From contig NC_031478.1 in assembly GCF_000006565.2 (NCBI RefSeq), positions 293,874-357,873 of the forward strand: a stretch of DNA of 64,000 nucleotides, in the 5' to 3' direction. This DNA is from Toxoplasma gondii ME49 (Eukaryota > Apicomplexa > Conoidasida > Eucoccidiorida > Sarcocystidae). The position numbers and the translations under genes were made by a program. How positions within the stretch are numbered: position 1 is the first letter of the stretch; each line of letters starts with the position of its first letter. Shown in pieces: positions 26,099 to 39,200 of the stretch. The notes beneath the pieces are model-generated. The model saw only the letters and a program-made list of their open reading frames with translations. It ran no database searches and was not told the origin of the DNA.

Positions 26099-28822
26099 GC
26101 GCTGGTAGAGAGCCAAGTCCTCATGGTCCTTGACTGTCCATCGGTTATTTTGATTAGAAAGCACTTGAATTCCGAGGTCCCACTGCAGATCTCTCTTCTC
26201 GCCACATTTCATTCCTCAGAAAAGGAAGGCATCAATTGATTTGAGCGAATGGTTGCTACCAGGAAACGTTTCTGAAAAACGACCCGTTTTCTCATTCAGC
26301 AACGAAAAGACTTAGTTCTAAGGAAAGGCTTGGTAGCTCACAAAGGCCTAGTTCCCCCCATCGAGGACGATTGGAGGCACACCGGAACCTCCAGCGTTTT
26401 CTGGTTGTTGAGGTGCTTCAACCTAGCACAGAGCAACAGAACATGACTGTGCGCACAAAGTGCCACCGGCTTTTTGGTGTCGCAAACGACCCATCCAAAA
26501 ACTTTCGTTGCCGCTTTCTGTTCGGAGCACCATGCACTATGTGTGGCAGCATTACGGGGTTGAGGCGACCTCGGTAGTTCGTGAATACTGCCATACTAAC
26601 AACACCATCCTTTAGTAGTTCAGTCAGTGTTCCAGCTGCGTCTTACGGGACAACTACCAGACTGTAACACGAATCTCTAGCTAATGAAAACCATATGCAC
26701 CCTGGCATGTTGCGACTCAAGCGTGACTTAATTCTCTTTGGGGCAATGCCAGTCTGTGGACCGGAGCATCGTTTTGCTTGTCTCGCTCCAATTCACAACG
26801 CGTTGTGGCCCTTCACTGCGCTCAGTTTGGATTTCGCTGAGAAGTTAAACCCAGGATTAACTGCAAGACGTCAGCGATTCACGCTCACTGAGACTATAGT
26901 ATCATGAAGCAGCTTACCGGTCCTTGACGTCGCTTTCAAGCACCCATACCCATAGCCACACGCACCTTCATTCCCATCAGAACGTGCGCAAGCCTGGTCA
27001 GCATCTAAATATATGCTACTGACATTACTGGCTTTCACGCAAGCCTCAACCTCCCAGAAACCATGTGTAATGAACAGCCTTTTATTTGTTGGAATCACCG
27101 TCCACATCGTTTCAGATTCGAGCACCTAAAACGGCGATGCCATTGGAACAATCAGGTTAACGTCGAAGCGCCAGCACAGCGAGCAACTGAATCGAAAAGT
27201 GCATCTTCTTTTGGTCCTCCCACTATGTTTATGTATTGGTTAATGCTATACACCGTCTTATGTAGTGCCTAACTGAGGTTTATATATGCTCCGTTGTCGC
27301 TGTTTTACAGGCGAACGCCTGTACCCACCGAAACATGAATCCTGCTACTGAAACGGAATGTCATACAGAGTGTAGTTGCATGCATAGAACGTGAAACAGT
27401 TGAGCATTGTTTCCATCCTGACATAACGTGTTTTGTGGGGGGTCCGCACTACGCCGATCAGAACCCTCCTGATTCGCATAAGCCTGTCAAAACAGACGAT
27501 GAACAATGCGTGCGGACCGGTGCCGTTCTACGAGCACACGACCAGTGTAGGGCCTGAGAATGTGAATGTTACGGTAGGACACTCTCAGTTGGTGTATTTA
27601 CATAAACGCTCTAGTCTTTTGCTAAGGGGACTGAGGGTATAGGCTGGACGAAGGCAGGTATTCAAGAGGTACATTCCTTGTAATAACAGAGAAACATGTG
27701 TCGGAGCGTAACGGTCACGCGCAAGCTGCAGCGGTAACTGGAACTCTACAGCGATGTGACGCATTATTGCGTACAAATGGGGGCGTCCGCCAGACAGATC
27801 ATGACGAAATACTTTCCTGTAGCTGCTGTTAGCACCAAAATGAACCACGTCTGGCAGCACACTCCACCCTCAGGCAAGATGCGACCTTGCAGGTGGCCGG
27901 GTCGCACTCCATGAGACGGAAGGGCCATGAAAATTGTTGTTCAAGGAACGAAGACGGGCAAAGGCCTTGACGGAAACTCTGTATTAGCTTACTTTAATAC
28001 CGGGTGCTGGAATTATGTCGGGGTCATTTTCAGAAAGAGAAATAACCGAATAGAGCGACGTTGGGCGCAGCTTGAGGGGCAACATAAAATTCGGCATGCA
28101 AACAAGGCCCACGCCCCTCCTACAACATTCCTGAGGTCGGCTTCCCTACAGTCCCGTCACAGAGACATGCCACTTCAGTCTTACCATAGTGAAAACGGGG
28201 GCACGAGACGAGATGGGGTCGTTCTGACCCACAAAGAAGGTCTTCTAAAGCGTATGTGGCTGCGTATGGCTGAGGATGGCAAGTAAATGAGTCTGGCGCG
28301 TCTCTGGGTGCCATGGATGTATTTGACTACATGCATCCGAGAGTCGGAACGTGTGGAGGAAGGGAAAGCAGGTGTGGCCTCGGAAAACTGCCAGAGCAGC
28401 TGAGAGTCTCAAAACAGGTGCAAGAAACAGCGGAGAGAGCCAGTGCAACGCCCTTACCGCTAACAACTGAATCCAAACTCCGGCTCAATCTGCCAACAAA
28501 GGAGGCAATATACGATCTCGGTAAATGGCAATGCCTTCAAACTACCAACTAGAAACACTTGCGCTAAAAGATTGGGTGGACTGTTTGTCCTTTAGCTGTG
28601 ACACATTCCACTTTTGAACTCCTCTATGGGTCTTTGCAACAGCAGTATTTCAGAGTTGCCGTTGTTCGCTGCTTGCTAAATGGCGTAGACTAGTCTTTGA
28701 GCCCAACGCGATATACTTACGAAGGTGATCGAACTGCAAGTGACAAATTTGCCGTGGGCCTAGGGTGTATTGTGGATTTCCTATCCCACAGTTGACCCGC
28801 CTCGCATACTATTATCACTTGC
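26099..28822. other. Intergenic, no gene seen
   Basis: About 2.7 kb, visibly more AT-rich than the flanking exons, with only short overlapping open frames. No repeat, RNA gene or transposon is apparent. It should hold the PKA 3' untranslated region and the TTLL promoter and leader. Confidence 0.5.
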
Positions 28823-31800
28823 ATGCTTGCCATGTGTGGTGTAATTTTAGAAGGCCCCCAGCTCCACGAACTAAAGCGCAAATTACTGGAGTCTCTCCAA
28901 GCAGCGGCCAGTCCCTCGCGACAGAGTCGTCAGGAAGTGATTCGTCTTCTCAGTCTTGTAGAGCTCGAGATCAGGGAGAGAGAGTCATGTGCTCACATGA
29001 TCAACAACATACTCACAATCCAGTCTGCGCCAGAAGCGCCCAAAGCCGACGGTTATTCTTCGCCTGCAGGGATTAGAGGGGCAACCGACCGCCTAAGCAA
29101 GGATCCAGCCAGTGGACGCGAGGTCCTTGAAAAGCGAGAACACAACGTCACTCCCCCGAAACTCACCTATGATCAGGAGAAGTCGAAGTTGTCACGTGAT
29201 TCACGTATGCAGTCGACCGTTTCCACATTCGCAGTAAGCGCTAACATACTCGTACTCGTGTAACCGACAGTGTGAAATACCGAAGCTTTAGATGACTTGA
29301 GCAGAGGTGGTGTGCGATATCTAAAATTTGCGAGCCGGTGTGACAACCAAAAATTTCAACCAGTAACCACGATTGAGACTTTCCTAGTCGTACAAGGCAG
29401 TGTCGGAACAAGACCGAGTCCGTCACACACTGGCTCGTGTGGTACTTGAGTGAAAATTGACTATTCAAACATGACAAGCAATTGTGAATTCGCATGGCCT
29501 TCACTGTGTAACAACCTGACGTTCAAGAAGGCTGATTCTTAATGAGTCATGAACAAAGTGTTTTTGCTCGGACGCCGGTGTTGCTTCGTTCCGTTTTTTT
29601 CAAAGGCACTGGAGAAGAAGTTATTTGGCGAGGACGCGGGCTCGGTGAAGACGACACCTGCCCCTGCCGCTACGGTATTCGGCATTCATTCAGCGGCAAG
29701 GAACGAGGTCCGTCATTGTGATTCTTTGGCCCGTCTACTATTGTCACAAACCTTGCATCCCTCCCATATAACCACTGACGGAATACCAGAATAATCACGT
29801 TTGCATTCTTTGTCTCAGGTACCTTGTTCGCCTCCCCAGCGAAGAAAGAATTCAAAGAAAAAAAGTAAGAAGGAATCAGCACTCAGCAATCCAACTGCTG
29901 ATGAGGCTGCCGCGCGTGAAAAGAAACAACGGTCCTGCAAAGTTGGCACTGTTCTCTCTCTTATGAACGGGGCCACAAAAAGACGTTGGCAACAATCTTG
30001 TTCAGTCGCAGTCGAGAAGTGGACGAGCAAGGGCGGTGCAATTTGTTCATCCAGGAGCACTGTGGCTGACGAAGCTGAGAAAGATTCAGGGTCAGAGGAT
30101 AGGAAAACCATTTGTTCAATCGAGACTGCGGGTGGCCACGGACAATCTGCAAACTCCATTTGTTCCTTGAGACGATATGTCTCGTCACGAAGGACATCCG
30201 AGGAACGTGACACGCTTGAACTTGCGGAGGAACCAGCTACTCAACGCAATGGTTCGCATGATACGTCAGAGCCGTTTTCTGTACGGAACGAGCCACACAT
30301 CCAGACTTCCAGCAAAAACAACCAATGTGTTACAGTTTCAGGTAAACGGGAGGCTCCGGATGATTTAAAGCTGGACAACTCTTCAGCTACTGGCACATTA
30401 GAAAACGTTGACAATGCAGAGACGAGTCGAAGAAGCAAAGATAAACGGTGCGCGAATGTGGATGCCCCAGTAGCGATAGTGTCGGATAAAAGTGTTTCTG
30501 GAGGTCAGTGCTTCTCCAGAGGAACTCGGCGATCGGCATCTGTCACTGCAAACTTCACTCCGGTCGCTCATGTGAGCAAAAAACGTTTGGAAGATGGGTT
30601 ATGCCAGGAAGCCCACGACAACGGATCCAGCACAAGTAGAAGTTCCAAAAATCCGGACCTAGATTCTTTTTGTCGACGTCAAGAAACTCTTTCAGAATGC
30701 GGGCGGCAACGAACACGACAAGCTATTTCAGAGTCAGGGGAGGACAACAGGAAGGGGCTTCATCGCGCACGATCCATGTGTACAGCCTCTCTAGAACGCC
30801 ATCGCCGTAGTCGGCTGGGAATCGACAGCAAACATGAAAGAAAACCGAGAGCAGGAAGAACGTGTCCATACGAAAGTACACGGGTTGCTGGAAGGGGAAA
30901 TGGAGATGACGTCTCTCTTTTCCTTTTCGTCGACCATGAGTCGGCACATCAGTCTATCCGGAATTCAGCACAGGGCGCGATCGGCGCACTTGCTGCGGCT
31001 TTGGAGTCCATCCAAACACGCATACCCCCTGACTCAAAAGACGAAATTATACGACAAGAAGTAAACCCTGCCAGTGAGCTTCTAGTGGGATCAAGTGCGG
31101 CTCTCGGAATCGAGTACGAGAAGCCAAGAACTCAGGCTCAGTCTGGACATATGACGGTTCAACAGGAACAACGCTCAAACGATGAAAACAGTGGGGATGT
31201 TACAGGTGGCCGCTCGGAGGACCAGTCGCAAGACAACTGTCACTGCAGCGATCTTGATGTCGAGGACTTTCTAGAAAACCAGAGATATAACGAACAACAG
31301 TCAAAAATAAAGGACGAAAAACATACACCCTCTTCCACACCGCCAGCCGAAGCTACAATGGAAACCGTCTATAGGTTGTTAGCTGTTGTCGATGCCCATC
31401 GTACGAGAAACATAAACCACCAATCCCAAGGCAGTCTTGTACCTAATCCGCCTTGCGATTTGGCGTGGAAGATAGAGATGGGCAACGACGACCTGGTTGA
31501 CGCAGTCAACCAAACTATATCGATAAAGCAAAAGGACGGTGAGGAATGTCACGACAATATCATCATCATCCCTGAAAGAGGTCCCGAGATTTGGACCGAC
31601 TGTGTGCCGCCTACATTGTCAAATCAATCGCAAAGAGCGTATCAGTGGGACGCCATGTGTCGTCCAGCGTCGCTGATAACCGGGACAGAAACTGATTCCA
31701 GTGTGGCGGTGTCGTTGGGGCTGTCCAAAAACTGTCAAAGTAGCTGCAGACCTCCATCTGCGGAGACGGAGCTGATGCGAGATTACTACCGGCACTTCCC

Positions 31801-34800
31801 GACTCTAGGTGATCTGTTAACAGAACCTGACCGATCAAAGCACTGTGACATATTCAAGGAAATCCTCGTCAGCAATGGCAAATGCTGCGCGGACATCCAA
31901 ACAGCTGCAACACTTTCACCCAGCATAAAAGGCGACGAAAATACCACAAAATCCCAACTCGGAGACATCCTTCATTCTCGGTATTTCAAGGTTGAGAAAA
32001 GTCGGCCGGAGGTCTACAGGATTGTTAGCAGGTCAGCAAGCTGTGTCGCCCTTTCATACTAATCTCCAGATGTACATTTATACGTGCATAGTAACTATGT
32101 CCTGAACTCGCGGAAAGTGGAACCAAATCAGAAGGGAGCAGATCCAGCGTGATGAGCTGTGGATGTGGCAGTGAATGTGGCAATCTGAGGAAAACCTCGC
32201 GAATATGATGGGGTGTGCGAAGCTAAAAGCCAACACGCTCACAAAGCAAGGTTCTCTATCGACAGGGCATCCATGTGATTCACAGGTATGGTAATTCCCA
32301 ACTGTCTGTGTTTGTTCACAGCGCTTTTCAAAAGGTTGGTGGCTGGAAGACGCTCCCTGAGACACCTCACTGGGAGTATGCATGGAACTTGCTATGGACG
32401 TGGCACCGGCCGCGAATCGATTACAACCGACTTCTGTCATTCCAGAAAGTTAACCACTTCCCTGAAAGCAGACAGTTGACTAGGAAAGACAACCTGAAAA
32501 GGTGCATCGAACGGTTTCAGAAAGCTGCTGGTCGGCGAGCGGAGCACTTCCGCATCATTCCCAAGACATTCTTGCTGCCAAAAGAGTATACAGCCATGGT
32601 CTCGGAGATGTGCGAAATGTCCGATTGTCCAACTAAGCAGAAGCGCGTGTGGATTTGCAAACCCAAAGGTGGGTCCAATGAATCGGGTACTGGGCATATA
32701 GGGATCGACGTTTAAGTGTGTGTTTTTCTACGGTTAAGCGTTGAGGGCGATTCGGGGACGGAACGTGCACGCTCACCGCGTTTCCGCCGACGTTTTTTCG
32801 GGGTTCGGTCCCATGATCTTCTTATGGAGCTGTGTCCCGAATTTCCGTGTGGAAACTTCTTTAGGAGGCAAACATTGGCACCTTCGTGGCTCGAGCAAAA
32901 AGCAGCTTCATTTTTGTACCAACCATGAGAAGAATCCCCTCATCAGCCTCTTATTTTGTGACGTGAGGAATGGTTGTCACGATGTCGAAACTGCTTCAGA
33001 CAGCTCCAGGGGTCGAGGGATTTTCTTGACAAATTCTGTCGAAGACATTCGGTACACGGACAACCTTGTGGTGCAGGAATATATAGCCAATCCTCTGTTG
33101 CTGAACGGGCGCAAGTTCGATCTGCGCTTGTATGTGCTGGTGACTTCATTCAACCCGCTCGAGGCTTTTGTATACAAACAGGTGACTTTCGCACCCTGCG
33201 TCTCGTGACGCAGCACCAAAGTAGAGCGCCGATTCGTCGATTGCTTGCCACCTTCACGGCAGAATGGAACATCAAAGGGACAACATCTCATGTGCTGACT
33301 TAGGAGCGAGGTTACACATTTCCCTCAGAAAGACGGCAGGATGAACACCATCAGTTTCTTAGCTACGATGTGGTACAGTGTTTGTTCGGGAAGCAGGGTC
33401 GCCACACACGATTGGAAACTTTATTCTAAGCATTCGAAAGACGACGACACTAGCACAAAAACCGCTATCTCATTCAAGTCTTCTTTGACGCTTCAAAACC
33501 GTGGAACCTGGTACTGTGCTTAGCGTCACCATATTTTCAGCACATGGGAAAATAGAACAGCCGTAGAACCGTAGTCAACAGACACATACATGATAATGCA
33601 TGCAGATTTATGCGTGTGGTACTTTACAGTGTATCGTATGCATATGCGGGGGCTTGCGCATGCAGAGATGAGGAATCGGCCTCAAGCCGTCATCCTGTTC
33701 CAAAGCTCAAAGCCGTTTCCACATTATGCATATTAGTGAGGCGTTGCATAGCTTTTGAGACTGTGTTTACACGCTCTTGTGCGCCTACAGGGTTTTGCTC
33801 GAGTCGCTCGCGTCCCTTTCACGCTTGACCCTGAGCATCTCGACAACAGGTTCATGCACCTAACGAACGCAGCAATTCAGAGCGAATGGCAAGAAGTTTC
33901 CAGTGACTCGGACAACGATGCGGCGCCTCCCCGGTCTCCAGCGTCTGCGCTTTCTCCCTGGCGACATCGAACGTCGAAACAACGGAAGTCAGTTTTGGAC
34001 TCGTCACCCCGAGGACGAGGAGTCCCCCGTTCTGAAGGTTTTGTGGGAGCATCCTTTACAGTTCTTGGCGTGGACAGTCATGGTGCTGAAGCAGAAGCTG
34101 AAAAAAGGAAGTACACGAAGAGATCGAGACCACAGGAGGAAGAGGATGAGGGAATCAGTAAAGGGAACCACGAAGCGAAAAATGAGTTTTCAAGTGAAGA
34201 CAGCAAAATTCTGCTTGACGAACTGAGACAGCGACTCGAGCAAAATGGAGTCGACTGGGATGCTGTCTGGCAGAAGGTTCTGTTTGTCATTTTGAAAAGC
34301 CTGTCCTGCTGTGGAGACTCTATTCCTCACCATCCGAATGCATTCGAGCTTTTCGGCTATGATGTTCTTATTGATACCGATCTGAGGCCATGGCTTATTG
34401 AGGTTAATTCGTCGCCATCCATGGGTCAGGAGCACGAAGCTGACAGGAAAGTAAAACCTGGATTGATCGAAGACACCCTTCGGCTAGTCAATCCTATATC
34501 ATACGACCGACTAAAACTCAGTGAGGTAAGGCCAGGACAGAATACACGATGATGGAGGAAAGAAATCTTACACCCGTGGCGGAAGCCACTTTATGATCAG
34601 TCTGAGACATCATATCCCTCATGGCTCCACGACTTTCTACGAACGTCCACAGGGTAATTCGTACCAAGCGCGTTTTTGAGTGAACCATCCGAAAGTCGCT
34701 TCTTGGTCTTCCTTGCCGTAGAGCTAAACAAAAGGAGCTATTCGGTGACAGAACAACGGAGCCTGAATGGCCATTTTAAGGAAGCGATGCACAATGGTAT

Positions 34801-35323
34801 GGGTTGCTGCATAGCACCGATGCAGTTTGGATTGCTGTACACTGGAAGGGAAAGTTAACAAAAACACCCAAGCGTGCGCACCTCCACTTCTCTCTCAGCA
34901 GACGTGTGCCGTTGTTGCTGCTTGCATTGCTGGCAGATAATAGCAGGGAGGCTGAGTGAGGCAATGCCAAATGAAGCGCACCCAGTCCACGCATCTCCTC
35001 GACGTCCCCTTGGGCCATCGCATCAGAAAGGTGGGCCATCAGAGTCGCAGGACAGCGGCAGACAAGGCATGCTTACCCACCGACCGAAGCCTAGCGACGT
35101 TGACAAACCACCTGACCGTCGACGAACAATGAACAGACGCCTCTCGAAAGAGCAACACATAAGGGATCTCTGTGTTCTTTTCCGCAACGCACGACCTCGG
35201 GAATATGGAGAAATGCCAGCAAATCTCGGACAATATGAAAGAATTGCACCGTCAAAAATGTGGTGCCAACTTCAGACACTGATGCAGACAATCTGTGGGA
35301 GAAACCAGCAAAGCCCCTCATGA
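28823..35323 (+). CDS. Tubulin-tyrosine-ligase-like (TTLL) protein
   Basis: TTLL enzymes use ATP to add amino acids, usually glutamate or glycine, to tubulin. Exons 28823-29233, 29606-29707, 29819-32031, 32322-32668, 33000-33181, 33791-34525 and 34937-35323 join in phase, giving about 1458 residues. The catalytic domain starts near residue 910: HWEYAWNLLWTWHRP, FPESRQLTRKDNL, VWICKPK joined to DSSRGRGIFL (the ATP-binding site), GRKFDLRLYVLV, NRFMHLTNAAIQ and FGYDVLIDTDLRPWLIEVN with SSPSM. The tail has YGEMPANLGQYERIAPS, common in TTLL proteins. The first 900 residues are Ser/Arg/Glu-rich low complexity without recognisable domains. About 100 disordered residues are also inserted in the catalytic domain after the NRFMHLTN block (roughly 33895-34200). 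Coccidians need modified microtubules in the subpellicular array, conoid and flagella; which of these this enzyme serves cannot be seen. An alternative start is the Met at 28832. Confidence 0.9.
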
Positions 35324-36217
35324 AAGGTCTAACGTTATGGAAACAGACAGCATTGTTCAGAAAAACTTTACCGTGTACATGGGTATGTTTTGCAACATTC
35401 ACTGTGATATTTCAATCACTTCGTGGCCTCCAAGACGCGATTTTTGCCTTAAATGGTAAACGACGTGGCTATCAGTCGCAACTGGGAATTTGAGTTGCTG
35501 CGTTTCGGGACGCCGAAAATAGTGTCCTACCTATGAAATTGTTTGAATGTTGTGCAAACAACTGTGACTGCAAACCATGTTGGAAATCGTGGTTCCACAA
35601 GAACGGACGAACTCCTCGAGCGTTGAACTGGCGCATGCTTCATCATCAGTAGCATCTTCGGTGTTCTAAATGACACGTCTAGACTACCATCCGCCCTAAA
35701 CACTGTACGAAATAAGCAGCGTCATCTATATTGCTCAGCTCTTCCATGCGTATGGACTGGCTGGTGTTGCCAGTCTGCTAAACGTGTGGCGGACTTTCCA
35801 AATTCTCCATTCCCACTGAGGAAGTGCTTCTTGCTCACTCTGCGTTCCTCACGAACTCGCGCGGAGAGCAGACTCTTGGTCCAGAAGCGAAGCGAGTACG
35901 CGCAGTTATTTCCATGTCCTGTCGGGAACCCCTTGAATGGTATGCAGAGATTCTGAATATCAAGAAGTACTTTTGGAGTAGAAATAGAAAAAAACTTCCC
36001 AAACGAGAACTGCATTTGATCCAGCATCAAAAACCTGCTTCAGCGTTCCCCGTGGTATCCGTGTCCCATCGGGACTTCGAAAGCCTTACAAATGGTTCTC
36101 AGCCTATTTCAAGAAGAGGGCACACGAACGCTTACAAGCCGTGCAGAGGACGAGTGAGTCGCGTCACCTCTGCCTGTTTCCATCCAGCTTAGTAACGATT
36201 TTGTTTTCCTCTTCTCT
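35324..36217. other. Convergent intergenic region between TTLL and PX-WD40 genes
   Basis: Two genes end into this 0.9 kb interval, which should hold both 3' untranslated regions. A 122-codon plus-strand frame at 35824-36192 has no splice or family support. Confidence 0.5.
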
Positions 36218-39200
36218 CTAGGAAAAAGCACTACGTAGTTCATCCAAATCTTCATCATCATCGTCGTCACTTTTCGGCTCGAACGGCGTCGGGAAATTCT
36301 TCTTCGGTGGAACAACAGAGCCACCCAGTGCGGACGCCGAAGTTTGAGCGGCGCTGCCAGGTTCCTCGTCTTTCGTAATTCGTGAGCCCATGAGATCGTC
36401 CCCAGAAAGCGCACATCGTCCTTTCCCTCTCCCGTTCGCATCATTCACATGTACACTTCTCTCCGGAGTGTCATAATCGTCTGACCTTAAGACACCGCGA
36501 TCGTCCCTAGCACTGCCTGGACTGAGGCTGTTGCTGCTGCGCCCAATGGCCACCGGCTCATATCCTTGCGGATGTTGAGTCCCACACCATTTTTCACGAG
36601 GACAACCAGCATGCAGGGATTCACCATCATCCTCGTCGCGCGACGAAGAAAAATTCGCGATTTCATCTGCCTCTCTCCAGCCACCACTTCCCGTCTCTTC
36701 CCCGGAACGTTGCTCCACTGCAGCCGGTGGCTGCCAGAGACGAAGGTCCTGAGCTGGCGGAAGTCGCCATATCTGCATCAGGCAAAACAACAACAGGGCG
36801 AAGAATTCCAGCGTTTGTGCCTTCGGTACTTTATCAGGCACTACCGAGAGCGGTATACGCCTGGAAGAGAGAATTACACACTCCTAGTGCATGCGGACGT
36901 CAAGGAAAGTACCTACGAAAGGGTCAGACAACGGGAGGGTCTACCCTTGGGTTCTCCCACTCGGTAACACCTTCTTACACTCCCGTCCGGGCTTCTAATG
37001 CCCCATACACAGACGACATGCACAAGCATACAAAGCTTGCTTTACTCTTCTTGGCTATCGAAGACAAATGACACAGCGGGGAATTGAATGAGAACCTCCA
37101 TCCATGTAACGTTTTCCAAATTAGGCAGAATTTCAAGATGACGACTCTGCCGCCCTCTCAACAAAGCCCCTGCTCTCACCTTCGAGTTGCCACTGTCTCC
37201 TCCGGAAAGAACAATGTCACTTCTGTCTGTGAGCAACAGCTGGTGGACCTGAGAGTGGAAGAAGGGCACACAAGAGCACCTCACTGTGGGCTCCATCCCC
37301 CCCCACCTCTCGCTCAAAAGAAGCTACAACAAAGCATCACGTTTGTGCAATAACTCTTGTGCAAAAACAACTACGTCTTCAGAACCCAGCAGCAGCCAGC
37401 TCCATTGCAACATACGCGCCCTTAGTCCATTTGTTTCCACATCGAAACATGCAGGAGTGAAACATCGCATTTGCCTCACACAGAAGGCGTCACCTAGGAC
37501 GCAAATGCCCTCCATGCAGCGTGATTCACCTGTCACACAACTGGAGGAAGAGATGGCATCAACGATCCAGGGACACCCCCGTGAGAGTGCGCCTCTTCTT
37601 CCGAGGCTCCCCTGTTCAGCAAATCACTACGTTCGACAGGCCCACTTTAACTGTGGACTGAGAAAGCAATCAGGCTCATTCGGAAGGAATCAGGACGGTA
37701 GGAAGGACGCAAACTCACCCCTCCGCCATGTGCCTCCCATACGCAGAGAGGCTGTCCGCTTTCAATCGACCACCACGCGATCGCCGGCTGCGCAGGCAAC
37801 AGAAAAGAAACGATCGATAGATCGTGCACATGAGAAGCGTTATGGGGCTTCCTGCTTTCATTTCTACGCCACCGGCTGCTTACAGCTTCACGCATTTCTC
37901 CTTGTTAATCGCCTCTGCTCTCAAGACATGTTATTTGGATCCCTTTGCTGACTGAACATCCTTGGCCTGGAGCCGCTACTCTTGACCGCTGCCAGAGGTG
38001 CCTGTTGCGCTGTCAGTTCTTCTCCTTTCTATCGTTCTCTTCTGAGGTCGTTCACGTCTTACATCGTAGCCGACGAGAAGTCGCTTCTCCTTTGGGTCGT
38101 AGACCATGGATAACACAGGGGACGGGTTCTCTTTTAGCGTTAGAACGGCGACTTTCGAGAACTTCTGTTCAGTCCGCCTCTGCTCCACGCTAATCACCGA
38201 GACGTACTCTCCATGACCTAGGAACATGTACCTGAGAAGCCGGAAAAACGAGAAAAGAGCTCAAGATCTACACCAACGAGGCCACGCAGGAGGTGGGCTT
38301 CGTGAGGTGAATCATTATTGTCAGGCTACTCGCTACGACACGTAACGCCATCAGGGAGACGGAGACAAACGAACAGTTGTTTGTGTCGGTCTGGATGCTA
38401 GAAAACGTCCAGCACTTTCTCTCGTCGTGAGTTAGAGAATGACACAGGAAAACCTTCCATATTTCTCCTTTTCTGTCCTTACTGTTTATCAACAATCAGC
38501 GTCTCCACAGGATAAACCGGGTGGACGGTAAGACCTTGAATGAACGAAGGGGGATTGCTTTTCACGGCATATACAAGGACTTGTCCACCCGACGTTCCTG
38601 CACAAAAAACGAGCGAACCGGGCACTATGTGGTCGATATTCACTCAGCCGGTGAAACGAAATAAACGCAGTCTTTTCATCGACAGAAACGGTTTGTCGAC
38701 GCCAGCTTCGCGGTCCAATCTTGACAACACTCAGCGGGGGGAGGGGGGTTTCCCGTGACAACGCCTCTCACAATTCTGATTGTTTTGCATACAAAGGCAA
38801 GCTAGCTTGTCGTCGTCTCCAAAACGGAACGCCTTTCGTCTCCACTGGAATGGACGGATGACGAATCGCTGCCCGACAATACTAACCTTTCCTGTACGCT
38901 CCTGGACGTTCCCTCATACGTGTTCATGCTAATGGTCCCCATGATTCCTGCATAGTGGCTTCCTTGGACCTAGCCCAGCTACTTGTATTGGGTGGGGATG
39001 AGGTCTTTGATCTCCATAAACCCCTACAGATCATCGCGGGGCCGCCAGAGGCTCGCTTAGCTAAGCTCGTTCCTTCTGTAAAAGCAGACGCCTGTTACCT
39101 TGCCTGGCATACATCTCAAGTGTTGCAGGTATCCCTTTGCTGTTTCGAATTTAAGCTTCGTCAACTGCGAGCGTGCTCAGACTGCGTTGACGATACGTCT

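Noticed and set aside
26099..28822. Possible gene between PKA-C and TTLL
   Set aside because: Only short frames on both strands. I could not chain any with good splice sites and consistent phase.
35824..36192. A 122-codon frame between the TTLL and PX-WD40 genes
   Set aside because: It sits in a convergent 3' region, lacks family resemblance and is crossed by equally long frames on the other strand.
37286..37951. A 221-codon plus-strand frame
   Set aside because: It lies inside an intron of the minus-strand PX-WD40 gene, has no recognisable product and no supporting splice or start context.
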